A stretch of 64,000 nucleotides of DNA from Isoetes taiwanensis. Its lineage: Eukaryota > Streptophyta > Lycopodiopsida > Isoetales > Isoetaceae. The notes under the pieces were generated by a model. It worked only from the letters and a program-made list of their open reading frames with translations, ran no database searches and had not been told where the DNA came from. Location of the stretch: the NCBI GenBank assembly GCA_021234155.1, contig JAJEKV010000002.1, forward strand, positions 36,495,107 to 36,559,106. The letters are read 5' to 3'. The position numbers and the translations under genes are program-made. This document shows, piece after piece, positions 23,490 through 32,999 of the stretch; positions within the stretch are counted from its first letter, which is position 1, and each line of letters begins with the position of its first letter.

Positions 23490-25060
23490 ATCATGCAGAA
23501 ATATAATCTTGGACTTCATTTTTTGTGTGATTTAAATCAGTAATAATTGTTGTGAAAGGCTGTTTAGAGATATTTGTGCCTGGCGCATGCTTTACAGGAT
23601 CAATATCAAAACGAGTCGCATCAAAGCCTTTGTATATGTAGCCATAAATGTATGCGAATATATGTACGGTCTGCAATGTCAACATAGACACGACAGTCCA
23701 TTTCTCTCAATAGAAATGGGATGTGTGGAACAACATTTACGTCTGCTTCCGTTCGACGACTGTATTGTACGTATCCTTTTTCGTTGATGTAGGCCGTTGG
23801 GTTTAATGGTTTTGGGTACTTATAGCAGCATTTGTTATTTTCTTTGAGGCAACGCTTTGTGTGTCCGTGGATCATGTAATTCTCAACTAGTGCTCTGAGT
23901 GCGGGGTCTGTTGGTAGTTCGACAGATATTAGATTATCAATCATTTCTATCGAGATCTCATGCTCTGTCTTTACAACGATGTGTCCATGGGGTAGTCCAC
24001 GCTTTTGGAATTCAATATGTAAGAGTAAGATAAGGATCCGAGATACTTTCGAATGATGTTCTTTACATGTTAGACTCTTTCATGACATGGTCGGACAATA
24101 ATAGTAGGGTTGTCAGATGCATTTTGGCCGGGGTGTAATTTATGCTTTATTTCTGGCCAAGCTGGATTGGTTGTCATGGTTATGAAGAAGCTCGGTCTTC
24201 CTTTGATCCTTGCGAGCGCAAGGGCATCTGCTACCTGGGCGGCGCACCATTGTCTGGAGGCCAGAAAGGATGCTGGCAGAGTTTTGTAATGCGAATTGTC
24301 GTCCTCGACGTCATTGAACTCATCTTCATGTTGTGCTAGGTTTCGTCGATAGCCCTCATTTACGATGTAGTTGAGTCGCTCTTCTTTGACTCTAGAATAC
24401 ATGTCACCATACAATCTACCTAGTTGTGAAAAGCGAGGTTCGTGAAGTAGTCTAGTTCGGTATCAATCTATTTGGGACATTTTTTGGTCATTATGTGGAT
24501 GCCATCCTAGTGTTCCGTGTGGGAAGAATAATGGGTATTGAAGCGATTCATATGTGGGATCAAGGATACACAAAAATACTGGATTATGGTCGTGCCGCAT
24601 CCAGATCATTGCAGTTCTAGGTTATATAGTAATGCTATTGTTAGCATGGACAATGGCAGCTATTTCATCTGATGTGGCGGACTCTGCGAGCATAAGTCTT
24701 GTGGGTGGATGTAGTTCTTTTACTATTTTCAATTCTTTGACATATGGATTGATGGCATTTAAGACTGTCAACTTGCATAATCCGTGTGGACTACACTTGC
24801 ATGTTGGTAGCAACGATATATCTCATTGAATTGTCATATATGTACCAGTGAAGAGTGCTCGTAGGCATGGCTGCAGATAGGAGCCGATGGTATGTACGAC
24901 CCATAATTGCAACAGATGATGGTATTTTTAGGTGCATAAAGTCAGCCTCCACACCGAGGGCAGTGTGCGAATTATCAGAAAACTCATGGATGGAGTAAAG
25001 TTCCTCCAGGGTTCATGGTAGAGGTTCAAGGGATGGGACCATTGTTGCAACAAAATGAGA
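23490..25060 (-). pseudogene. Helitron D Rep (HUH endonuclease) fragment
   Basis: Two long minus frames (24070-24414 and 23621-23944) and broken ones between them match the Rep of Helitron E at the protein level: YGDMYSRVKEERLNY, QWCAAQVADALALARIKGRPSFF, PHGHIVVKTE, CCYKYPKPLNPTAYINEKGYVQY and the tyrosine pair. Rep nicks one strand and joins it to the target in rolling-circle transposition. Several frameshifts and stops interrupt it. Confidence 0.8.
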
Positions 25061-25476
25061 GTCGAGTAAGTCAATATGGCATATACTATATTTTTTTTGT
25101 CCATTTTAATGGTTCATGTCCTTCAGTTCCTGTCTTGCTGCATCATATGCCAATTTGCTTTTGCCAATGCTAACTTGCAAAATTACAAATCGACATATTG
25201 GAATCAATGGTTATTGTACTTTGGTCATTTGTTCCATGGAGGCCATATGCGATTCTCCATCTTTGTCTATCTCACAATCCTTAGAGGTAGCGAGTTCCTT
25301 CAGTTTTTTTTGCTCTATATTCTTGATAATAGTTTCGGCGACTAAGAATCTTGTTTATCTCATTGCCGGGAAGCCCTTCTAACGTAGCCGCAGAGAGCCT
25401 ATTAAAGGTAGGATTAAAAAGGTATCAATCAAATGTAGTAACCTTCACTACATATGAATTGCACATATATGGCTTG

Positions 25477-25858
25477 CCTTGATGATAGTAATAGGTTTTC
25501 AAGATCAAAATTGAAGAGGCATAATAAACACTATAGTGTACGAAAATGTAAATATCATTTTGCCAAGAAATGAATGTATGGAATTATTTTAACTAAATAT
25601 AATTAACTGAGCTATGCATCGATAACTGTATAGCGTTTGTACTCACCTTGGACGGCCTCTTTTTTTCGTCCTTGGTGATTTTGGCATACCTTCATTTCGT
25701 ATAATAGGATTGCGTTGTGTTTGAATGCTATGAATAAACCATAGAAAAATATATAGTCTGTTAGAGACATTTTATTTTATCATGCCTTGATGATAGTAAT
25801 AGGTTTTCAAATTCAAAATTGAACAAGCATACTAAACGTTATGGCATACAAAAACAAG
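25477..25858. repeat. ~308-bp tandem unit of Helitron D (first copy and start of second)
   Basis: The unit starting CCTTGATGATAGTAATAGG at 25477 restarts at about 25785. The second copy breaks off at 25858 and resumes at 29803 with AATGTAAATATCATTTTGC, running to about 30055. The two halves therefore form one repeat interrupted by a 3.9-kb insertion. Each complete unit carries one 81-nt AT-hook exon. Confidence 0.75.
25647..25727 (-). CDS. 81-nt AT-hook exon of Helitron D (copy 3)
   Basis: Acceptor TTCATAG precedes 25727 and donor GTGAGT follows 25647 (minus). The exon is phase 1 in, phase 2 out and open throughout, ending SPRTKKRGRPR, a textbook AT-hook that binds the minor groove of AT-rich DNA. 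The same 81-nt exon, also open, occurs at 29909-29989, and a related one ends at 43725. It is followed (leftward) by an exon starting at 25378 that encodes GLPGNEINKILSRRNYYQEYRAKK. Confidence 0.65.
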
Positions 25859-26686
25859 GTGCTGCGCACGAGGGGTTGCCCTCTGATGGCTCGAGGTTGT
25901 GGTTTCATGGGTTCTGTTTCGTTCTTTTGTGCTCGAATGAACGCAAGAACAATAGTGTTTTTTATTAGTAAAGTTGCTATTCATTGAGATGGTTGTATAT
26001 GTTGTTCTATCATTTACATTAGGGTTGGAACATAAAAACACTCTGTATAATCCTGAGCTCAACTCTCAGACGATTTTTTATTTGCATTAAGATGGGTTTT
26101 GGCCATTAAAATGAATATATATAATTGTATGGTGACATGATATACCAGAATGTCACTATCGGACACAAAAATAAAGAAGAAAGAACATGCAAAGGAAGAA
26201 CAATATTTGCAAGCTCAGCATGTAACTCAGCTTGTAGCTTGTTTCAAAATAACTCAGCATATATTTCCACGGCGTTATGCAAGTGGGGGGGCAGTAGAGG
26301 GAAAGGTAGGCAAGAAAAACATGCAAAGGAAATATTCACAAGCTCAAAACAGGACAAAGCAGAAAACTATGAGTCCACACGCCATTGAACTTGGTTATTC
26401 AGTAAATAAACACCTTATTAGATCTTTGGTTTCCCATCAGAAGTAGAAATGAATTGTTCCAAGGCCCATGCTTGGTTTCGGTTGAGAGGCCATCTAGACA
26501 ACTAGAGGATAGCCAGCATTGATTTGGGGTTTTAATTTGCATTCCAATCCTCTTCAATTTGGATATCAGTGCTTTTGCTGCGCTGTAAGCTTTAATGGCT
26601 TAACACTCAATTTATCCTTAAATTGAAGGATTGAAACCTGGCAACTCTAAAAATTCCTTTCTGATTATCATATAACCAAGCTCAAA

Positions 26687-26946
26687 GGTCTGGATGTGGC
26701 AGATAATCGTGTTCTCCAAGAAGCTCAAGGTTACATTGTAAAGTCGTATCATTGTTCTTCACTTGTCCCTCACTAGAGGCGATTGATTTTTGAGGAGTTT
26801 TTGGATGTGCACTCTTATGCTTAGGCAGGTTGCTTCACTCGGTGGGTCTCCGCTTATCCGCTGAGATTTTATTCCTGTCTCTGCATTTATACTTGTATTT
26901 GACTCTTTGATTGAATAAAGTCTGACGTCCTTCAACAAAAAAAAAA
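26687..26946 (+). mobile_element. 5'-truncated poly(A) retroposon (LINE-like 3' end)
   Basis: A 260-bp segment ends with AATAAA (26914-26919), a short spacer and a run of 12 or so A, and is bracketed by AAGCTCAAA at 26678-26686 and 26947-26955 as target duplication (the A bases overlap the tail). This is the signature of target-primed reverse transcription. The body resembles the 3' end of plant L1-type LINEs, but it is too short to assign. Confidence 0.6.
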
Positions 26947-27420
26947 AAGCTCAAATAAATTTCGTCTGCAAATCAACACCACCCTACCAATTAAGGAAGA
27001 TTTGATGAATTGTAACCTCTTTTCTGCCCTGAAATCATAAAATTATGATCCAATCAAACAATTGTTTACCTCCATTGCAGACTTATGTACATGATATGAA
27101 CAGAATACTAAATCCTTCATTCCCCTAGTGGTGAAATTGGCAAGGTTTAACACACAACACAATGAGAGTGCCATTCTACCACAAATATCAAGAATTCTGT
27201 AAAGGAAGCCGAAGCAGTTCTAATATATGTATGATGTAAAGCATAGTAGAAATATCATAGAAGGATGTTAGAATTGGTAAATATTTGTATAGTACATGGC
27301 TGTAGTTCTTGCCCTTATTGCAGAATTCGTAATACTTCATAATGGACTGGCTCGTTTGCTAAGGATTCTTCGCTTCATCTTTTGCTCAAGAACCCTGAAA
27401 AGGTCTGCAGCGGCTGGAGA

Positions 27421-27895
27421 TTAAGAAACAGGTGATTTCTTTTCCTCAAAACCTACTTTGTCACTGGAAATATCCTTTGAGCTTTTTTCAGGATATGGAG
27501 ATGTCCCGCTATATCTTTGTTTCCGTTTTAACAGAAATCTATGCAGCGAAGCTCTCCTCGCTTGCTTGATATCTGAGAATCATGAACAATGTTACTTATT
27601 CTGACCTGTTTTTACATGTACTGGGGAAGGAAATGCTATTACCAAGACCGCCATCATCTGAAGGTGTTACAGGCTGAGAAATATTGGCTGAGGTTTGTGT
27701 ACCTCCCACAGCTTGACAACTGGCAGCTGCAATGTTCATTAAAGCATTTGCCTGAAAGATGAACATGGTGAAATCTCAACTGTAGAAATATGTGCATCAA
27801 CAATAAGTCCAACCAAACCATACAGTTGCTTCAGGAACACGATCATAAACATTCACTTTTCCCGCATAGAAGATGGTGAGATGTGCAAGAGGGGT
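27421..27895 (-). CDS. JAZ: JAZ-type TIFY/Jas protein, three 3' exons
   Basis: Minus-strand exons 27895-27824, 27751-27643 and 27572-27421 join in frame with GT-AG introns. They encode a TIFY domain (LTIFYAGKVNVYD.VPEAT..ALMNIAAA), a polar linker, and a Jas motif ASLHRFLLKRKQRYSGTSPY matching SLxxFxxKRxxRxxxxxPY, then a short tail and TAA. JAZ proteins repress jasmonate-responsive MYC factors and are degraded through COI1. The residues before the Jas helix are DIKQARR rather than LPIARR, so the degron is non-canonical. A possible upstream exon ends at 28211 (reading GLQDLPAGLK), but an in-frame TAA lies just 5' of that, so the 5' part is missing or broken. Location inside Helitron D suggests a captured or transposed gene, though the exons look well preserved. 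Confidence 0.85.
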
Positions 27896-28339
27896 CTATG
27901 TGTGCCATACATTCTATGCACGTGGAATTGGAACGTAAGACCGACAAACCTTTGTGACATCAAGGATTTTCAGGGGCCTCTAAGCTGAAGGTGGAATGTA
28001 TGATCCGGATGGGCAATGCCACAGAAACATCATGGCAGATCAACAATTTGATAAAAACTCACGTCTTCAAAATTAGTGACCTTAACTATTATATTTTTGT
28101 CTGAAACTTGAGATATGGCATAGGGAGTGCAAAATATTCAAAAAACTTGTTAGAGGTTTTGTTTGCATGTACTGTAAACCCCATCCAAGGAAAGGGCATA
28201 ATAAAATTACCTTGAGTCCAGCAGGTAAATCCTGTAATCCTACGCTTTACAAGCATCCTGTATGGCGGCAGTCATCTGGCTGGAAGTGATCTAAAACAGA
28301 AGTCCAACATTACTGACTCATCTAAGAATGTTGTACTTG

Positions 28340-29717
28340 CACAGGCTTCCAAGAAGTATCTACAGCTAGCCTGAACATGACCGAAGCTGAATGAAAGCTA
28401 TGCACATGTGACACAAGATGCTTGTTCATCTCTTATAGAACAGGCAGGTGAAAACAGTAAGTTCAGCTCGGTTCCAAGTTGATAACTGAGGTGCAACAAA
28501 GCTGACAAAAAATTTGAAGTTGCATCCAGCTGCCAAGCATTTGGATACCCAATACGAGGGCAAATTGCACAGGGTATTTCCAACATTCCTCTTAAGGAAA
28601 ATGCCTCAAAACTTAGCTCACTTTACATAGCTTAAAATCCCATCCGTTTATGTTTAGAAATCATATTATTGCCTTGGTCTCAATGAATCCCTGGAAATGT
28701 CTATTATGCATACTCCATCATTTGCAAGAGCTAGGCTACCAGCATAAATTTTTTGGCCAGTTGAGGATATAACCTTTGCAAGAAGATTTTTGCAGCCACT
28801 AGAATGTTGAATACTGCGTGTTGCAAGTAAAGACAAAAGACATTCCAAGTACCCTTGCCAATGAACGTGAAGAATAATCTAAAGTCTGGTAAAGAACATG
28901 TATTGATTTTCTTTCTGTCTTCGGATCATTACCAAACTTAACTTCCGATGCATAATGTTTCGATGAAATGCTTGTCACTAAGCTAAGCAAGAAGGAAATA
29001 TCTGTCAGCTGTGAATAGATATTTCCCTGGTCTGCTAAGAGATTCAAGGAGACTATACCATTCCTTGTTTTGAAGTGCTTTTCTAGAATAGGGGCAATAG
29101 GCAATCTCATCGAATTCAAGTTAATTATTTTAATATTATTTGCCTTGATTTTTAAATGGCAGAGCATGTGAGAATGAGCCGACTGTGTTATCGAATTTGA
29201 AGCTGCTGTGATGAACCTTAAGTGGCCTATAACAGATATTGAATCACATGTTTTGCATTTGAAACATCGCAAGAATGCCGTCTTCAAACTGGAATTAAGG
29301 AAATAAGCACAACCTAAAGATCTAAAGAGAAGAAAAGACTATGGATCCAAAACGAAAACAAAAATGAAAATCAAGAAAAGCCTAAAATTGTGAAGAAGAT
29401 TATCTACCACCGGCGCTTGTTTGCTTTCATAACGATGGCAGAAAGCTTCTCGGGCCTCTTTTTGCTCCGGCGGATCCATGCCGCCCTAGCCATTCAAATG
29501 CTTCCATAACGATGGCGGAAAGCTTCTTGGGATTCTTGAGCAGAGCAGAACCAAGATGGACATCTTTTTGTAGAAGCTCCATCGCATCGATTTGCAGAAT
29601 GAAGGCATCAGAGGGTGCATTTGTTGTTGAAGAAATCTGCCGGAGTAGATGCGAAGGAATGGGGCTGGATGACCGAGAGTTTACAGGCAGCAGGCAGTTT
29701 GGAGCAGTCACCAGCAT
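28340..29717 (-). pseudogene. MCM-like (MCMDC2-like) gene fragment
   Basis: Three open minus frames in order. 29717-29460 reads FILQIDAMELLQKDVHLGSA and LKNPKKL, resembling the N-terminal MCM pattern. 29287-28800 reads ..LKIKANNIKII .. DQGNIYSQLTDISFLL. 28848-28666 reads IYAGSLALANDGVCIID, resembling the Walker B region of MCM-family ATPases, with the acidic pair reduced. The order and spacing fit MCM domain-containing protein 2, a meiotic recombination factor in animals. A one-base shift lies between the second and third frames (near 28840), so the copy seems broken. A further open segment (28586-28398) may be its continuation. The identification is tentative. Confidence 0.4.
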
Positions 29718-29908
29718 ATGCTAGGCATATGCCGGCATATACCTGGATATGCCCGCATACCCACATAAACGAGGGTTTGCCCCCCTAGGGGCAACCCAAA
29801 AATGAATGTAAATATCATTTTGCTAAAAAAATGAATCTATGGAATTATTTTAACTAAATATAATTAACTAGTGCTATAGATCTATAATTGTATAGCATTT
29901 GTACTCAC

Positions 29909-29989
29909 CTTGGATGGCCTCTTTTTTTCGTCCTTGGTGACTTTGGTATATCCTCATTTCGTATAATATAATTGCATAGTGTTTGAATG
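29909..29989 (-). CDS. 81-nt AT-hook exon of Helitron D (copy 2)
   Basis: Same length, phases and splice sites as 25647-25727: acceptor TTCACAG, donor GTGAGT. It is open throughout and ends SPRTKKRGHPR, where H replaces the central R of the AT-hook core GRP. About 90% of bases agree by eye with the other copy. It is separated from copy 3 by the 3.9-kb insertion, which therefore lies in an intron. Confidence 0.6.
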
Positions 29990-30087
29990 CTGTGAATAAA
30001 CCATAAAAAAATATATAGTTTGTTAGAGATGTTTTATTTTATCATGTTCTGAGAATATCAAATTGCATAATTACCATATATACATAC

Positions 30088-30263
30088 ACAATATTTGCTT
30101 TCTCTTTGTTGTGTCAATATGACTGTCTGTATCGTTCTCTTCATTGTTTGCCGTTTTAATCTTCAATTTCTTTCGAGCTTGGTATTCTCGCTGCTGTTCA
30201 CGACGTTTTAGAACTTTTGCTGCCTGATTAACTATAGTATTATTTGGGCTCGGTGGGGGCAAT
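30088..30263 (-). CDS. Helitron D 5' exon with RREQQREYQARKK segment
   Basis: Acceptor TTTCAATAG precedes 30263 and a GTATGT donor follows 30088 (minus). The exon is open and joins in phase to an upstream exon ending ..GRP(R). It encodes LPPPSPNNTIVNQAAKVLKR, then REQQREYQARKK, and is related to the exon beginning at 25378. Such Arg-rich Y-x-A-R-K-K segments occur in the N-terminal part of Helitron Reps. Confidence 0.45.
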
Positions 30264-30302
30264 CTATTGAAAGTGAAATGTGGTAAATGTCTTTGAAATG
30301 AA

Positions 30303-30323
30303 GAATAGAATAGAATAGAATAG
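30303..30323 (-). repeat. (TATTC)n 3' tail of LINE copy 1
   Basis: The plus strand reads four GAATA units. The second LINE copy ends in the same repeat at 63101-63120. A simple-repeat tail instead of poly(A) is known for several LINE clades. It marks the 3' end of the element. Confidence 0.75.
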
Positions 30324-30381
30324 TTTTTTTATCGTCCACTGAGACCAATCGGCCTATGGGACCCAGAAGGAGCGCAGCAAA

Positions 30382-30452
30382 CTTATTACTGTCCGGGTTA
30401 AAAAACCCCCGCCCCGAAGGGTTTTCGAGGGAAAAACCGTGGCAGTAATAAG
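30382..30452 (-). other. Conserved 3' UTR hairpin of LINE copy 1
   Basis: CTTATTACTG (30382-30391) pairs perfectly with CAGTAATAAG (30443-30452). The enclosed part has C-rich and G-rich arms (AACCCCCG .. CGAGGG). LINE copy 2 has the equivalent fold at 63189-63255, including a G-C pair changed to A-T. Probably a recognition structure for the element's reverse transcriptase. Confidence 0.6.
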
Positions 30453-32409
30453 AATGCTGTCAAACTGTACAAGTATACATCATCATGAAATAAATGTGTA
30501 TGTACATGTCAAGTGCGTGCCCGAGGACATAGCTGATCTCGCATGTCCATGACCTCCCTCGTAGTATGATCCTAGCATCCGTCACGGATCACAGGTGCTC
30601 AATGTCACATATAGCGGCTGGCGGGCCCGACCAACTCAAAGATAGCGTCCGGATTTGATCATATGTTGGGCAACTTTGAAGGGTATGAGATTCATCCTCA
30701 ATGACTCCCATTTGGCAAAGATTGACAGAGCAGCCCGCCCGACGTGGCTCACCAATCCATCCGCCTGTCTCAATTCGAAGATGATGTGCCCCTGCGGCGA
30801 ATGGAGGCAATGAGTCTCCGTCTTTTCATGGGCAAGTGGGTGCATGTAGCATTGTGGGCCTCGCTCCAATGTGGGATTTATGTGCGCCGTAGTGTCTTTG
30901 TGTTGACTGTTCAAGGGCGCCGGCATCCCAAAGCTTGCTGATGAAGCAAACGCCAAGATATTGCCTCACGCCATGGCGATCGCCTCTGCTTGCACATGTA
31001 TGCACCTGCGGTTCCCGCACATTCCATCTAGCCATCCATTGAGCTCTCTTTCCCTCCAAAGAGGCCTTGAGGCGCTGTGGCCCCATTGCCATGATATAAG
31101 CTAGTTTTGGGAGACGAGCATCGTCCATGTTGACCACCTTCCTTCAAAATAGACAATGTGGCGATCAAGGGCCACCCTCCTAAGAGGCAAGAATCCTGTT
31201 TCCTCGCAGAGAATTTGATATGGGACTGTGGACTTCACCCCTAGTGCTTTCGTGCCAAGAAGGCTTTCTCGCACCGCCCAAGTCATTCCAAGTAGCGAGG
31301 GATACCATCGGGCCCCATACTTCAACCCCGTATAAAAGGACAGGCTCCACTAAGACTTTGAACAGGTGTGACTGATGGGTCCAATCATACAACTCCGCTT
31401 CTATGACTATTGTTTTGCATTGCATATAGTGCTTTCCAGCCGCAACTTCGTGGCCGTATGGATGTGTCCCAAAGCATAGTAGACGGAAACTCCACTCCCA
31501 AATATTTGTATGTGGATGCTACTTCCACATTCTCGCCCCTCGATAACGGAAGGAGGGGATCCTCTACCGTCGTGAAGATGATATGAAAACCACCTTAGTC
31601 TTGGCCAAGTTGACGCCATATCGGTCACTTGGCAAAATGTGTCCGTGGCATCGAGATGTCGCTGCATGTCCGCTGGTGTGTAAGCTAGAGGTCCACATCA
31701 TCAGCATATATTAACCGCTGATGATCCGGTAGAGAAGGTGAGCCCCGTCGCCCCATTATCGCCAAACCGCCTCTCCAATTGATCAATGTAAAGCCCAAAC
31801 AATGTTGGGGAGAGGGCATCCCCGGGAACCCCGATACTACTATCAAATGGTTGGCTTGTCGGCCGCAACCGACCCGAGCATCTTTCATAAAGCTCGCATA
31901 ATCGCATTCTCGCAAATCTATCGAACCCCAAATTGCCGCAATCTTGCCCATAGTTTTTCCCGAGGCACGCTGTCAAATGCCTTTGCAAAATCCACGGCAA
32001 CAACAATATAGATCCCGACGGGCGGTTCTCGCTGTCTTCAACCGTGAGCTCGCAATGTGAAGATGTGGTCAATGGTTGAGTGTCGGGTTCGAATCCCGCC
32101 GGGTGAGGGCCCTTATCTCTTGCCTCCCCCCGCCGGCTGCTTTCGAGAATCCCAAAGCAATTTTGCAAACACCGAACCGACCATGTTTTGTTCGGTAATT
32201 ACGGGCAAAGGCGGGTCACCCGCCTTTATAGATGGGAACAACTCGCTATTGGTCCATCGCTGATCGGAAGCCTTCCCCAAATGCCTTGTTGAACAAGGCG
32301 GTCAAGACTGGTATTATGGACGCCTCCCTGCCCACTTAAGCAATTACGCCTCGCATGCCATCCAGTCCCGGCTTTCCCATTGGCAAGACGCCGTAAGCCT
32401 TGTTCCACG

Positions 32410-32977
32410 GTTTGGGTCTGGTTCGAACTCCTGGAAGACAGCCCTCCGTGGAGGACCCGTGGATCTAACAGAGAGTCCGGGGACTATGTCACGCGGGATT
32501 TGCAAGAAGAGAAGAAGAAGAAGAAAACAGAACAAATGAGAGGAAAATGATAAGCTTCCTTGATATCAATGATGAACATACATGAGCTCTACGAATAGAG
32601 AGAAGAACCGAAAGGAGACAAGACTCAAAACTCATCTAGAACTCATGTGCGAAGCTCTAGTCATATATATAGTACAATGGCCTTGGGCCCAATATAGACA
32701 CTGACCGATCTCGCCGACTTCTCGGAAGGAGGCCCGATTTGCAGGAATGTGGGCGGTGCCTCTTGAAGTGCCTAGAATCATGCCGACGCCGACGCGGGCG
32801 GTGACGGGCTGTCACTTTGTCCGAGCGGGCGCCTTTGATAGGCTTTGATCGCGTGGTCTCGCCGCTGGTCTTCTCGGCCGAGCCTTTGATGGCTGACCTG
32901 TGGCGACTGAGGATCCTTGAGCTTGACCTGGTCTGTCAGATGATGAATAGTCCTGCACTGTGAGGCACAGACTAACA
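32410..32977 (-). repeat. 3' LTR of Ty3 element B
   Basis: 568 bp, homologous to 42672-43248 and 5009-5593. The plus strand begins GTTTGGGTCTGG and ends GACTAACA. Compared with the right LTR it repeatedly shows CCG where the other has CTG (for example 32775-32800 against 43025-43050). Confidence 0.9.
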
Positions 32978-32990
32978 CTCCCCACCAAAC
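32978..32990 (-). other. Polypurine tract of Ty3 element B
   Basis: The minus strand reads GTTTGGTGGGGAG immediately before the 3' LTR start TGTTAGT. This is the expected place and composition for the primer of plus-strand DNA synthesis, although two T bases interrupt the purine run. Confidence 0.65.
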
Positions 32991-32999
32991 GACACTGAG

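Larger units (their letters stand above)
21788..25858 (-). mobile_element. Helitron D, main part, decayed
   Basis: On the minus strand the order is: first exons (25647-25727 AT-hook exon, then an exon from 25378), a Helitron replication initiator (about 25050 down to 23490), a linker, and a PIF1-type helicase that breaks off near 21788. The Rep HUH site reads RGLPHGHIVV (about 23980) and the two-tyrosine motif YIYGYIYKGFD (about 23630-23665), so catalytic motifs survive. The helicase Walker A is damaged: VYEKAGTEKT instead of VDGKAGTGKT (about 22600). Dozens of stops and shifts are present. The helicase C-terminal third is missing on the left. Confidence 0.85.
25859..29802. mobile_element. 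3.9-kb insertion in Helitron D carrying TIFY/Jas and MCM-like exons
   Basis: Comparison of the two Helitron D tandem units shows one uninterrupted and one split exactly here. The left junction reads ATACAAAAA|CAAGGTGC and the right GGCAACCC|AAAAATG, suggesting AAAAA as a duplicated target. The right end has a near-palindrome, GGGTTTGCCCCCCTAGGGGC followed by AACCC; the left end contains GGGGTTGCCC. The insert holds JAZ-type exons, MCM-like exons on the same strand, and a small retroposon. Whether it is one gene-capturing element or a composite is inference. At 26110-26446 a direct repeat (AACATGCAAAGGAA..CAAGCTCA) occurs twice. Confidence 0.5.
30302..32409 (-). mobile_element. LINE copy 1, 3' portion (RT and C-terminal zinc finger)
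   Basis: The element is read leftwards. It shows ALRRLANGKAGTGW near 32360-32400, GFRP..STIDHIF (coded near 32060-32100), FAKAFDSVP (near 31980), GVPGDALSPTLFGLYIDQLE (31770-31830), the catalytic YADDVDL (31685-31705), and a C-terminal HLRIE..W..C..CQMGVIEDESHTLQSCP zinc-finger-like motif (30660-30790). It ends in a 3' UTR hairpin and a (TATTC)n tail (30303-30323). Frames are interrupted several times. The remaining upstream part is at 43254-43705, displaced by Ty3 element B. Confidence 0.82.

Noticed and set aside
30303-30323. (GAATA)n as a microsatellite or satellite array
   Set aside because: The same short repeat sits at the same place in LINE copy 2, so it is the element's 3' tail.
32080-32100. 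tRNA B-box-like GGGTTCGAATCCCGCC
   Set aside because: It lies in the LINE reverse transcriptase and codes, on the minus strand, for the GFRP-type motif before STIDHIF. No A box or cloverleaf around it.
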